Shown here one piece after another: positions 55,005 to 64,000 of a stretch of DNA of 64,000 bases. The notes under the pieces were generated by a model. That model was not told the DNA's origin. It did not search any database and saw only the letters and a list, made by a program, of their open reading frames with translations. Positions within the stretch are counted from its first letter, which is position 1; every line of letters starts with the position of its first letter. Location: positions 1 through 64,000 of the forward strand of contig CACJNX010000001.1 in NCBI GenBank assembly GCA_902594835.1, written 5' to 3'. This DNA is from an uncultured Pelagibacteraceae bacterium (GTDB taxonomy: Bacteria; Pseudomonadota; Alphaproteobacteria; Pelagibacterales; Pelagibacteraceae). The translations under genes and the position numbers were made by a program.

Positions 55005-57650
55005 ATGGAATTTAAGAAATATGAGCATTCTAAGGAAGAAAAAATAATCTCTGATTATTGGATAAAGAATAATTGCTTTAAACCTGTAAAGACAAAATTA
55101 AATAAGAAATTTTCTGTTGTCATCCCACCTCCTAATGTAACTGGTAGGCTTCACATGGGACATGCCTTAAATAACAGTCTCCAAGATGTTTTAGTTCGAT
55201 TTAAGAGAATGAATGGATTTGAAACATTATGGCAACCAGGTACGGATCATGCTGGTATAGCCACACAAGCAGTTGTAGAAAAAAATCTTGAAAAAGAAAA
55301 CGTCAATAAAAATCAATTAGGGCGAGATGGTTTTATAAAAAGAATTTGGGAGTGGAAAGAGGAGTCTGGGGGAATAATATTAGATCAATTAAAAAAATTA
55401 GGGTGCTCTTGCGATTGGTCTAGAACAAGATTTACAATGGACAAAGACTTATCTAAAGCGGTAATTAAAGTCTTTGTTGATCTTTACAATAATAAATTGA
55501 TTTATAAAGATAAAAAATTAGTAAATTGGGACACAAAACTTCAGACGGCCATCTCTGATTTAGAGGTAATTCAAAAGGATGTTCAATCACAATTATATTA
55601 TATAGATTATACAATTGAAGGAACCACAGATAAAATTACAATTGCAACAACAAGACCCGAAACAATGATGGGTGATACAGCTGTTGCAGTTAATCCAAAA
55701 GACGAAAGATATAAGTCATTAATTGGAAAGAATGTTTTTATACCTCTTGTAAATAGAACTATTAAGATAATCGCTGACTATTATGCTGATCCCAATCAAG
55801 GCTCTGGAGCAGTTAAAATTACTCCAGCTCATGATTTTAATGATTATGAAGTGGGAAAAAGAAATGATCTTAAAATAATAAATGTTCTGGAAAAAAATGG
55901 TTCGATAAACAAAAATGGAATTAGGGAATTTATTGGATTAGATCGGTTTGAAGCTAGAAAATTGTTAATAAAAAAACTAAAGGAAGAAGGTTATTTAGTA
56001 AAGATAGAAAATATAAAAAACAAAGTTCCTTATGGTGATAGGTCCAATTCAATTATTGAGCCCCTATTAACAGAACAGTGGTTTGTTGATGCAAAAAAAT
56101 TAGCAAAAAAACCAATTCAAATTGTTAAAGATGGTAAAACATCTTTTTATCCTAAAACTTGGACAAAAACTTTTTTTCAATGGATGAAAAATATTGAGCC
56201 GTGGTGCATTTCTCGTCAAATTTGGTGGGGACACAGGATCCCAGCTTGGTATGATCAACATAATAATATTTTTGTAGCTGAAAATGAAAAAGAAGCCTTA
56301 AGATTAGCTAAGAAAAAAAATAAAAATATTATAAAACTTAAACAAGAAACTGATGTTCTTGATACTTGGTTTTCATCAGCTTTGTGGCCATTTGCAACAT
56401 TAGGTTGGCCAAATAAAACTAAGGAGCTTTCAAAATTTTATCCAACTTCTGTATTAGTAACAGGTTTTGATATAATTTTTTTCTGGGTTGCTAGAATGTT
56501 AATGATGGGGAATTATTTCAAAAACAAAACTCCATTCAACAAAGTTTATGTGCATGCACTTGTAAGAGATGAAAAAGGGCAAAAAATGTCTAAATCCAAA
56601 GGAAATGTAATTGATCCATTAGAATTAATAAATGAGTACGGTGCAGATAGTTTAAGGTTTACTTTAATTTCTATGGCATCACCTGGCAGAGATGTAAAAT
56701 TAGCAAAAGATAGAGTAATAGGTAATAGAAATTTCATTACAAAAATTTGGAGTGCAAATAATTTTTTAAGATTAAATAAATGCAAATATGATAAAAAAAT
56801 AAACATAAATTCTGTTAAACTATCAATTAATCACTGGATTTATAACGAATTTGTATTAACTCAAAACCTGGTAACTAAAAGTTTAGAAATTTTCAGGTTT
56901 GATGAAGCAGCAAAACATATCTATCAATTTGTTTGGCACTATTACTGTGATTGGTATTTAGAATTTTTAAAACCAATTTTTAACTCTAAAAATAAATCAG
57001 AATTAAATGAAGCTAGATTGTTCTCATCTTTTATGATGTCAAATATTCTTAAGTTGTTGCATCCATTTATTCCTTTTTTTACTGAAACTGTTTGGAGTAA
57101 AAATAACTACAAAAAATTAACTAAAGCAAACCTGGTATTATCAAAATGGCCTGAATATAAAACGATGAGTAAGTTTAAAAAAAACTGTACCGATATTAAT
57201 AATTTAATCGAATTTATATCAAATATAAGATCGTCAAAATCAGAATTAAAAATTACTCCTAAATTATATTGCGATATTCACTTTTTGGAAAAATCATCTA
57301 AATTAAATAAGATTATTCAAAATAACTTAATTTTAACTCAACAAGTCGGTAGAATTAGAAACATTTTAAAATCAAAAAAAATTGATAAAAATACAATTGA
57401 AATCTTATCTCAAAATGAAAAAATTTCTTTAAATTTTAATGAAAATATTGACTTAGCATCTCAAAAAATAAGAATTTCTCAAAAAATAGAGAACTTAAGC
57501 AAACAAATAAATGCTTTAGATAATAAACTAAAAAATAAAGCTTACGTTAAAAATGCTCCAAAAGAGATAGTTCAAAATGATAAAAAATTACTTAAGGAAT
57601 TAACTATTGAAGATAGTAAATTAAGAAGTATTGTATCTAGTATTAATTAA
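55005..57650 (+). CDS. valS: Valyl-tRNA synthetase
   Basis: 881 residues, class I synthetase. HIGH motif as [12 protein letters not shown] (about 46-57), editing domain with [17 protein letters not shown] near 215, KMSKS motif as [15 protein letters not shown] around 525, [15 protein letters not shown], and a C-terminal coiled-coil arm ([32 protein letters not shown]). Full length. ilvD starts 2 bp after its stop, linking valine charging and valine synthesis in one operon. Confidence 0.98.
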   Translation: MEFKKYEHSKEEKIISDYWIKNNCFKPVKTKLNKKFSVVIPPPNVTGRLHMGHALNNSLQDVLVRFKRMNGFETLWQPGTDHAGIATQAVVEKNLEKENVNKNQLGRDGFIKRIWEWKEESGGIILDQLKKLGCSCDWSRTRFTMDKDLSKAVIKVFVDLYNNKLIYKDKKLVNWDTKLQTAISDLEVIQKDVQSQLYYIDYTIEGTTDKITIATTRPETMMGDTAVAVNPKDERYKSLIGKNVFIPLVNRTIKIIADYYADPNQGSGAVKITPAHDFNDYEVGKRNDLKIINVLEKNGSINKNGIREFIGLDRFEARKLLIKKLKEEGYLVKIENIKNKVPYGDRSNSIIEPLLTEQWFVDAKKLAKKPIQIVKDGKTSFYPKTWTKTFFQWMKNIEPWCISRQIWWGHRIPAWYDQHNNIFVAENEKEALRLAKKKNKNIIKLKQETDVLDTWFSSALWPFATLGWPNKTKELSKFYPTSVLVTGFDIIFFWVARMLMMGNYFKNKTPFNKVYVHALVRDEKGQKMSKSKGNVIDPLELINEYGADSLRFTLISMASPGRDVKLAKDRVIGNRNFITKIWSANNFLRLNKCKYDKKININSVKLSINHWIYNEFVLTQNLVTKSLEIFRFDEAAKHIYQFVWHYYCDWYLEFLKPIFNSKNKSELNEARLFSSFMMSNILKLLHPFIPFFTETVWSKNNYKKLTKANLVLSKWPEYKTMSKFKKNCTDINNLIEFISNIRSSKSELKITPKLYCDIHFLEKSSKLNKIIQNNLILTQQVGRIRNILKSKKIDKNTIEILSQNEKISLNFNENIDLASQKIRISQKIENLSKQINALDNKLKNKAYVKNAPKEIVQNDKKLLKELTIEDSKLRSIVSSIN

Positions 57651-57652
57651 AA

Positions 57653-59371
57653 ATGTCTAAATTTAATAAAAAAAAATTACCAAGCCGTCACACTTCTTTG
57701 GGCCCAGATAGAGCTCCTCATAGATCGTTTTATTATGCAATGGGAGAAACGGAACAAGATGTAGCGAAACCATTTGTTGGCGTTGTTTCAACTTGGAATG
57801 AAGCTGCTCCTTGTAACACAGCTTTGATGAGGCAAGCTCAGTCTGTTAAAAAAGGAGTGAAAGAAAGTGGGGGAACGCCAAGAGAATTTTGCACTATTAC
57901 TGTTACAGATGGTATAGCAATGGGGCACGAGGGAATGAAATCATCTTTAATTTCAAGAGAGATAATCGCTGACTCTGCCGAACTTACCGTGCGAGGACAT
58001 TGTTATGATGCTTTAGTTGGAATTGCAGGTTGTGATAAATCTTTACCCGGTTTGATGATGTCTATGCTAAGACTAAATGTTCCAAGTGTTTTTATTTATG
58101 GTGGTTCTATCTTACCAGGAAAATTTAAAGGAAAAGATGTTACAGTTGTTGATGTATTTGAAGCTGTAGGTAAACATTCATCAGGCGCAATGTCTTCGGA
58201 TGAATTAAGAGAATTAGAACTAGTTGCTTGCCCAAGTGCAGGAGCCTGCGGTGGACAATTCACTGCTAATACTATGGCTTGTGTTTCAGAAGCAATAGGA
58301 CTTGCTTTACCATATTCTGCAGGGACACCAGCACCCTATGAAGAAAGAGACAAGTATGCTTTTGATAGCGGACAAACAGTAATGAATTTATTAGAAAAAA
58401 ATATTAAACCAAGAGATATTGTAACAAAAAAAGCGTTAGAAAATGCTGCTACAATTGTTGCAGCTACAGGAGGATCAACAAATGCCGCTTTACATCTTCC
58501 AGCTTTAGCAAATGAGGTAGGGGTAAAATTTGATCTTATGGATGTTGCAAAAATTTTTAAAAGAACACCTTATCTCGCAGACTTAAAACCTGGTGGAAAA
58601 TATGTGGCTAAAGATATGTGGGAAGCTGGCGGCGTTCCTATGTTATTAAAAACTTTATTTGACGGAGGATATATTCATGGTGGGTGTATGACGGTTACAG
58701 GTAAAACAATGAAAGAAAATTTGGCTAATATTAAGTTTAATACTAACCAAAAAGTTTTAAGAGAATATAACAACCCACTTTCTCCAGATGGTGGAGTTGT
58801 TGGATTAAAAGGTAATTTAGCTCCTGAGGGAGCAATTGTAAAAATTGCTGGACTAAAAAAATTACAATTTACAGGCAAAGCAAGATGTTTTGACAACGAA
58901 GAAGACGCAATGAAAGCAGTACAGACAAAAAAATATAAAGACGGTGATGTAATAATAATTAGATACGAAGGTCCAAAAGGTGGGCCAGGAATGAGGGAAA
59001 TGCTCTCAACAACTGGAGCTATTTACGGACAAGGCAAAGGTGAAAAAGTTGCACTTATAACAGACGGAAGGTTTTCAGGAGCTACTAGAGGTTTTTGTGT
59101 TGGTCACGTTGGCCCAGAAGCTGCATTGGGAGGCCCAATTGCACTTCTTAAAAATGGAGACGTAATAGATATAGACGCAAAAAAAGGTTCAATTAATGTT
59201 AGGCTTACTAGCGCACAATTTAAAGCTAGAAGAAAAAAATGGAAAGAAAAAAAATCAAGTTTTGGATCTGGAACAATTTGGAAATATGCTCAAACAGTAG
59301 GACCTGCTTATCTCGGCGCTCCAACACATCCGGGTAAGAAAAAAGAAGTTAAAGAATATTCAAAAATTTAA
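57653..59371 (+). CDS. ilvD: Dihydroxy-acid dehydratase
   Basis: Third common step in branched-chain amino acid synthesis. 572 residues. [52 protein letters not shown] with a cluster Cys, [16 protein letters not shown] with the other, [13 protein letters not shown] and [35 protein letters not shown] near the C-terminus. Three Fe-S cysteines are visible. Starts 2 bp after valS and shares its last base with manC. Confidence 0.97.
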   Translation: MSKFNKKKLPSRHTSLGPDRAPHRSFYYAMGETEQDVAKPFVGVVSTWNEAAPCNTALMRQAQSVKKGVKESGGTPREFCTITVTDGIAMGHEGMKSSLISREIIADSAELTVRGHCYDALVGIAGCDKSLPGLMMSMLRLNVPSVFIYGGSILPGKFKGKDVTVVDVFEAVGKHSSGAMSSDELRELELVACPSAGACGGQFTANTMACVSEAIGLALPYSAGTPAPYEERDKYAFDSGQTVMNLLEKNIKPRDIVTKKALENAATIVAATGGSTNAALHLPALANEVGVKFDLMDVAKIFKRTPYLADLKPGGKYVAKDMWEAGGVPMLLKTLFDGGYIHGGCMTVTGKTMKENLANIKFNTNQKVLREYNNPLSPDGGVVGLKGNLAPEGAIVKIAGLKKLQFTGKARCFDNEEDAMKAVQTKKYKDGDVIIIRYEGPKGGPGMREMLSTTGAIYGQGKGEKVALITDGRFSGATRGFCVGHVGPEAALGGPIALLKNGDVIDIDAKKGSINVRLTSAQFKARRKKWKEKKSSFGSGTIWKYAQTVGPAYLGAPTHPGKKKEVKEYSKI

Positions 59372-60573
59372 TGAAAATACGTCCGGTAATTTTATGTGGC
59401 GGTTCTGGTACAAGACTATGGTCTGATAAAAAACATCATCAACCTAAGCAATTTATTGATTTTGGAAATTGGACGTTGTTCGGAAAAACTCTAGAGAGGA
59501 TTAAAAATTCGATATTTGATTATCCAATAATAAGCACTAATAAAAAATATATAATTGAAATTAAAAGACATTTAAGATTAAAAGGTTTTAAGAAATATAG
59601 AATTATTCTTGAACCTGCAAAAAGAAATACTGCTCCTGCTATACTCAGTTCAGCATTAATAAAAGAAATTCCTGAGGATCAACCCTTAATTTTTTTGACA
59701 TCAGATCACTTAATTGAGAAAACAAACCTGTTCAATAAATCGATTAAACAACACCAAAAATACTTGACAGATAAAAATATTTTTATATTTGGCATTAAAC
59801 CATCCAACCCTTCACGTGAATTTGGTTATTTTTTATCAAAACGGGTTAGTAATAAACGCAAAGTTTCAAAATTTATTGAAAAACCGAATTTAGAAAAAGC
59901 AAGAAAAATTATTAAAAAAAATGCTCATTGGAATTCAGGAATGTTCTTCCTTACAAAAAAATCAATAATTAATAACTTCAAGAAGTATGAAAACAAAAAC
60001 TTTAAATATTGTTTAAATTCTGTAAATAAATCAAAATTTAAAAATAATATTTATTATCTAAACAAAAATGACTTTTTAAAATGCAAAACAATTTCTTTTG
60101 ATTATGCAATATTGGAAAAATCAAAAGATATAAATTCCATAAATTTAAATATACCTTGGTCTGACCTAGGTAGTTGGAAAGAAATTTGCAAAGTCTTTGA
60201 TAAATTAAAGTATAAATATAAAAAAAAGAAAAATATTTTTTACAGACCTTGGGGCAGGTATACAAACTTGTATAATGGTAAAAATTTTTTAATCAAAGAA
60301 CTTTATGTAAAACCTAAAGGAGTTTTAAGTCTTCAAAAACACTTTCATCGTTCTGAACATTGGGTTGTAACTCAAGGTACCCCAAAAATAACTCTCAATA
60401 AAAAAAAATTTGTTTTAAGAACTAATGAAACTATTTTTATACCAGTTAAATCTATTCACAGAATAGAAAATCCATACAAGAAACCGGTAAAAATAATTGA
60501 AGCTCAATTAGGATCAATTTTAAAAGAAACCGATATAGTTAGATATCAAGATATATACGGAAGAGTTAAATAA
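59371..60573 (+). CDS. manC: Short mannose-1-phosphate guanylyltransferase / phosphomannose isomerase
   Basis: 400 residues against about 470-480 usual for ManC/CpsB. The nucleotidyltransferase domain (1 to about 275) has ILCGGSGTRLW, LEPAKRNTAPAI, FLTSDHLI, FIEKPN, WNSGMFFL and the SFDYAILEKS and WSDLGSW motifs. The cupin isomerase domain (about 290-400) starts at RPWGRYTN and has LSLQKHFHRSEHWVVTQGTP and ETIFIPVKSIHRIENP. Only about 20 residues lie between SDLGSW and RPWG; the usual 65-residue linker domain is missing. Makes GDP-mannose for polysaccharide or LPS. Confidence 0.9.
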   Translation: MKIRPVILCGGSGTRLWSDKKHHQPKQFIDFGNWTLFGKTLERIKNSIFDYPIISTNKKYIIEIKRHLRLKGFKKYRIILEPAKRNTAPAILSSALIKEIPEDQPLIFLTSDHLIEKTNLFNKSIKQHQKYLTDKNIFIFGIKPSNPSREFGYFLSKRVSNKRKVSKFIEKPNLEKARKIIKKNAHWNSGMFFLTKKSIINNFKKYENKNFKYCLNSVNKSKFKNNIYYLNKNDFLKCKTISFDYAILEKSKDINSINLNIPWSDLGSWKEICKVFDKLKYKYKKKKNIFYRPWGRYTNLYNGKNFLIKELYVKPKGVLSLQKHFHRSEHWVVTQGTPKITLNKKKFVLRTNETIFIPVKSIHRIENPYKKPVKIIEAQLGSILKETDIVRYQDIYGRVK

Positions 60574-61342
60574 TTTCTAGCTCGATTGGTGTATGATCAG
60601 ATGGTTTTATTTTAGATCTTGGTTTTTTATTTATATTAATTGATTTAATATTTTCAATTAAACTGTTTGAAAGTAAAAAATGATCTATTCTCATTCCATA
60701 ATTTTTTTGCCATGAACCTGCAAAGTAGTCCCAAAAGGTATACTCTTGTTTTGTTTTATCTTTAAATCTATAAACATCTTTAAAACCTAAATTAATTAAT
60801 TCTCTATATTTTTTTCTTATTTCCAATCTACCTAAAGCATCGTTTTCATATCTTTTAAAGTCATGCACATCTATTTCTTCAGGAATAATATTAAAATCAC
60901 CGGCAATAAGAATATTTGAATTTTTCTGAATTTTTTTTTTAACATTCGATAAAAATTTTTTTAACCACTCTTTTTTATATTCATATTTTTCTGTATCTAC
61001 AGGATTTCCGTTAGGAACATAAATATTTATGAGTTCTATCTTTTTTTTTTTAAATTTTAATTCAGCAGTGATAATTCGTGATTGTTTTAAATCATCTTTA
61101 ATAAAGCTTTTATTAATATTATCTAATTCATGTTTAGAAATGATTGCAACACCATTGTAACTTTTCTGACCAAATACATATGATATATAACCTAATTTAT
61201 TAAACTCATCGTTTGGAAAATTTTCATTTTGTGTTTTTATCTCCTGCAATAAAAGTATATCGGGAGCAGAGTCCTTAATATAATCTCTAATATTTGTTAT
61301 CCTTGCTCTTACAGAGTTGACGTTCCAAGATATTATTTTCAT
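60566..61342 (-). CDS. xthA: Exodeoxyribonuclease III
   Basis: 258 residues from ATG 61342, which overlaps the erpA stop by one base (TAATG); a start at 61372 would lie inside erpA. AP endonuclease/3'-5' exonuclease in base excision repair: MKIISWNVNSVRAR (Asn), LLLQEIKTQ (metal Glu), IYVPNG Tyr region, GDFNIIPEEIDVHD (Asp-Asn pair) and C-terminal KPSDHTPIELEI with catalytic Asp-His. It converges with manC, overlapping by 8 bp. Confidence 0.95.
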   Translation of the reverse strand: MKIISWNVNSVRARITNIRDYIKDSAPDILLLQEIKTQNENFPNDEFNKLGYISYVFGQKSYNGVAIISKHELDNINKSFIKDDLKQSRIITAELKFKKKKIELINIYVPNGNPVDTEKYEYKKEWLKKFLSNVKKKIQKNSNILIAGDFNIIPEEIDVHDFKRYENDALGRLEIRKKYRELINLGFKDVYRFKDKTKQEYTFWDYFAGSWQKNYGMRIDHFLLSNSLIENIKSININKKPRSKIKPSDHTPIELEII

Positions 61343-61656
61343 TAAACAGAAAAAGAGAGACCGCATCCACATGACGCTGTAGCCTTAGGATTATCAATCA
61401 CAAATGCTTCACCAATCATTTCTTTTTTGAAATCAACTACCGATCCAGAGATTATTTCAAGTGAAGATTTATCAATAATAGCCTTTCCAAAAATCACATC
61501 ATCATCATTCGATTTGGTGTCAAAACCAAAATTATATTTAAATCCCGAGCAGCCACCACCTTGAACGGTGATTCTAAAAAATTTTTTTTCCTGATCTTTA
61601 GTAATCATATTTATTTGATTTAAGGCTTGATCAGTAAAATTTAATTTCTTTTCCAT
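61342..61656 (-). CDS. erpA: Iron-sulfur cluster insertion protein ErpA/IscA
   Basis: 104-residue A-type carrier. The three conserved cysteines are in GGGCSGFKYNFGFD (about residue 35) and the C-terminal ASCGCGLSFSV pair. It delivers Fe-S clusters to apoproteins such as IlvD and LipA, both encoded in this window. The erpA-xthA operon next to dgt-argS is the common alphaproteobacterial order. Confidence 0.93.
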   Translation of the reverse strand: MEKKLNFTDQALNQINMITKDQEKKFFRITVQGGGCSGFKYNFGFDTKSNDDDVIFGKAIIDKSSLEIISGSVVDFKKEMIGEAFVIDNPKATASCGCGLSFSV

Positions 61657-61694
61657 AAACTATATATTTCTAGTATATAATCTATGTAGTAAGC

Positions 61695-62834
61695 ATGCAA
61701 AAAAAATCAATTGTAAATTTATCTAAATTTGCCGTTCCTCTTAAGTCTAAAGGGAGATTTTTTAAGGAAAAAAAAACTGATTTAAGGAACGATTTTCAAA
61801 GAGATAGAGATAGAATTATCCATTCAACAGCTTTTAGGAGATTAAAGCATAAGACTCAGGTTTTTGTAAATACGTCAGGAGATCATTTTCGAACAAGAAT
61901 TACTCACTCTCTTGAGGTATCTCAAATAGCAAGAACACTCTCTAAATATTTTAATTTAAATGAAGATTTATCAGAAACTTTAAGTTTAGCACATGATTTA
62001 GGACATACTCCGTTTGGTCATGCAGGAGAAGAGGCGCTGAATTACTGTATGAAAGATTATGGAGGGTTTGACCACAATATACAAACTTTAAGAATTATAA
62101 CAATTTTAGAAAATAGGTATTATGAATTTAAAGGTCTTAATCTTTCATTTGAAACACTAGATGGCCTAATCAAACACAATGGGCCCGTCAAAGATTTGAC
62201 TAAATTGAATAAAATTTTAGGAAACAATTTTTTTAAAAAAAAAATTAATTTTACATTGAATTCCTCTTTGGAAGCACAGATTGCTTCTATCTCAGATGAT
62301 ATAGCTTACAATAGCCATGACCTTGAAGACGGATTAAAATCTAATTTATTTGATTTAAATTATTTGAAAAATATACCAGTACTTAATAAAATTATCTCCA
62401 AACATACTAAAAAATTAAAGAATTATTCAATAGACTTAGTAATAAGACAGATAATAAGAGATGTAATTAACGAAATGGTAAGTGATGTCATAGTTACAAC
62501 TAAGAAAAATATAAAACAATATAAAATTAAAAATTTAAATGATATTTACAAAACTAAAAAACAATTAGTTACTTTTTCTGAGAGAATGCAAAAATTCGAT
62601 GATAAAATCAAAACCTTTTTGAAACAAAAAATGTATTTTCATAGCAGTGTAAACTCAAATACTAATTACGGAAAAAAAGTGTTAACAAAACTATTTTTGC
62701 GAATAAAAAAGAATCCTAAAAAATATATAAAAATTGAAAAATACAGCAATTCAAATATAGAGCGTATTATTTGCGATTATATTGCTGGAATGACTGATAG
62801 ATATGCAATAAATCTATATAATCAAACCAAATGA
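61695..62834 (+). CDS. dgt: dGTPase-like HD-domain triphosphohydrolase
   Basis: 379 residues. HD metal site: THSLEVSQIART with the first His, HDLGHTPFGHAGEEALN with His-Asp, and DDIAYNSHDLEDGL with the last Asp. RDRIIHSTAFRRLKHKTQVFV is the family N-terminal motif. Cleaves dNTPs to deoxynucleoside and triphosphate. Divergent from erpA (38-bp gap). Overlaps argS by 4 bp (ATGA). Confidence 0.94.
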   Translation: MQKKSIVNLSKFAVPLKSKGRFFKEKKTDLRNDFQRDRDRIIHSTAFRRLKHKTQVFVNTSGDHFRTRITHSLEVSQIARTLSKYFNLNEDLSETLSLAHDLGHTPFGHAGEEALNYCMKDYGGFDHNIQTLRIITILENRYYEFKGLNLSFETLDGLIKHNGPVKDLTKLNKILGNNFFKKKINFTLNSSLEAQIASISDDIAYNSHDLEDGLKSNLFDLNYLKNIPVLNKIISKHTKKLKNYSIDLVIRQIIRDVINEMVSDVIVTTKKNIKQYKIKNLNDIYKTKKQLVTFSERMQKFDDKIKTFLKQKMYFHSSVNSNTNYGKKVLTKLFLRIKKNPKKYIKIEKYSNSNIERIICDYIAGMTDRYAINLYNQTK

Positions 62835-64000
62835 ATATTTTTGAACATCATTTATCTGAGATTAAGAAACTAATAATTTCTGAGAAAACAACTCTTAAAT
62901 TAACCAATGTGGACAATTTAAAGAGTATAAGCTTGGAAGTACCACCTGAACAGTACAATTTTGATTTATCTTGTAATATTGCGATGGTACTTGGAAAAAA
63001 AAATAATATAGATCCAAAAATATTAGCGTCAAAATTAAAAGATATTTTTTTAAATAAAATAAATAATTTTTCAGAAATTGATATTGCTGGTCCTGGTTTT
63101 TTAAATATAAAGCTCTCCAAGTCTTCATTAATAAATAATATTAATTCAATTTTAAAAAATAAATCTTATGGATCATATAAAAGCAATGAAACTTATAATA
63201 TTGAGTTTGTCTCAGCTAATCCAACTGGCCCAATGCACGTAGGACATTGTAGAGGAGCGGTATATGGAGATGTTTTAGCAAATTTACTGATATTTAATGG
63301 AAATAAAGTCACAAAAGAATATTATATTAACGATTATGGTAGCCAAATTAAAAATTTTGTTGAGTCTGTTTATTTAAGAATACTAGAAATAAAATATAAA
63401 AAAGAATTTCCAAAAAATGAAAATTTGTACCCTGGTCTTTATATAAAAGATATTGCTGAAAAAATCGTAAAATCAAATAAAGGCATGAATTTTAAAGATT
63501 TTGAAAAAAATTTTAAATTTTTAAAAAGAGAGTCTTTAAATGCTTCAATGGAATTAATTAAAAACGACTTGAAACTGTTAGGCATTAAGCATGATAATTT
63601 TTTTTCAGAAACAGACATAGTGAATAAAGATTTAGTTAACAAAACAATTAAAATACTTAAAGAACAAAGTGTTGTTGAGGAAGGTTATCTCCAACCTCCT
63701 AAAGGAGAGTCCAAAGAAAACTGGAAAAAAATTAAAAGATTAATTTTTAAATCTTCATTGTTTGGAGACGATACAGATAGAGCTCTTCAAAAAAATGATG
63801 GATCTTGGACATATTTTGCTAATGATGTTGCTTATCATATGGATAAAGTAAATAGAAATTATAACAATTTAGTCAATATACTTGGTGCAGATCACACTGG
63901 TTATATAAAAAGAATTACAGCTGCAGTTTCAGCATTGTCAGGAAATAAAATTAAACTTAATTGTAAGGTATGCCAACTTGTAAAATTATATAAAAATGGT
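62831..64000 (+). CDS. argS: Arginyl-tRNA synthetase (3' end beyond window)
   Basis: Begins ATG 62831 overlapping the dgt stop, and stays open through base 64000 (390 codons), so it continues past the window edge. The N-terminal Add1-like tRNA-binding domain (about 1-105) is followed by the HIGH-type signature SANPTGPMHVGHCRGAVYGD (about 125-144), and DYGSQIKNF, then LGADHTGYIKR near the right edge. Class I synthetase specific for arginine. The dgt-argS pair is typical for Alphaproteobacteria. Confidence 0.97.
   Translation, partial: MNIFEHHLSEIKKLIISEKTTLKLTNVDNLKSISLEVPPEQYNFDLSCNIAMVLGKKNNIDPKILASKLKDIFLNKINNFSEIDIAGPGFLNIKLSKSSLINNINSILKNKSYGSYKSNETYNIEFVSANPTGPMHVGHCRGAVYGDVLANLLIFNGNKVTKEYYINDYGSQIKNFVESVYLRILEIKYKKEFPKNENLYPGLYIKDIAEKIVKSNKGMNFKDFEKNFKFLKRESLNASMELIKNDLKLLGIKHDNFFSETDIVNKDLVNKTIKILKEQSVVEEGYLQPPKGESKENWKKIKRLIFKSSLFGDDTDRALQKNDGSWTYFANDVAYHMDKVNRNYNNLVNILGADHTGYIKRITAAVSALSGNKIKLNCKVCQLVKLYKNG

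Overview
The window is a compact, very AT-rich (by eye about 70% A+T) bacterial chromosome segment with almost no intergenic space, many 1-4 bp start/stop overlaps, and no mobile elements, phage genes or CRISPR arrays. Gene order is that of Alphaproteobacteria (tpiA-secG-pyrG-kdsA-eno-ftsB-lipA-coq10, ispDF, ntrYX-trkA, trpEGDC-lexA-gltX, xthA-erpA-dgt-argS). The base composition and extreme compaction point to the SAR11/Pelagibacterales group or a similarly streamlined relative. Both a 6-phosphofructokinase and a pyruvate kinase are present. As I recall, these were reported missing from the first marine SAR11 isolates, so another lineage (for example subclade III/LD12-like) seems more likely; this is inference.

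Layout. 1-2786: lipid A genes lpxI (partial) and lpxB, with a PQQ-type sugar dehydrogenase between them. 2783-5857: histone-deacetylase-like hydrolase, a 40-residue membrane microprotein, exported MsrB, a Glu/Pro-repeat membrane protein and a PD-(D/E)XK nuclease. 5858-13279 (minus): gltX, lexA behind its own SOS box, and ppiD-trpE-trpG-trpD-trpC. 13343-20115 (plus): tpiA, secG, pyrG, kdsA, eno, ftsB, lipA, coq10 and an unknown membrane protein. 20099-22219 (minus): pncC, pgpA, ispDF. 22268-28201: ntrY-ntrX and the Trk potassium uptake genes. 28201-36763: a glycerol module (G3P dehydrogenase, glycerol kinase, GlpV/S/T/P/Q-type ABC importer, DUF2160 membrane protein). 36766-41280: gap, pyk with a coupled 56-residue ORF, divergent pfkA, and a hydratase. 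41519-45595: an iron(III) ABC importer behind tandem Fur-like boxes. 45614-48065: tRNA-Arg, a small GNAT protein, a tartrate/D-malate dehydrogenase and ZapE. 48172-52503: an AapJQMP-type amino acid importer. 52498-54889: cysK, an exported protein, an XRE regulator, tRNA-Asn and tRNA-Cys. 55005-64000: valS, ilvD, a shortened manC, xthA, erpA, dgt and the 5' part of argS.

How it fits together. Glycerol can be imported, phosphorylated and oxidised to DHAP by the 28-37 kb cluster, then carried through TpiA, Gap, Eno and Pyk, all encoded here. The three ABC importers (glycerol, Fe3+, amino acids) show different control devices: strong terminators directly after two binding-protein genes, Fur-like operators before the third, and a 21-bp palindrome before the amino acid set.

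I found no cluster that is clearly a new biological system. The most interesting points are the asymmetric ATPase pair of the glycerol importer, a CxxC microprotein inside the iron operon with a structured element upstream of that operon, the shortened ManC, and two small ORFs that are easily missed.
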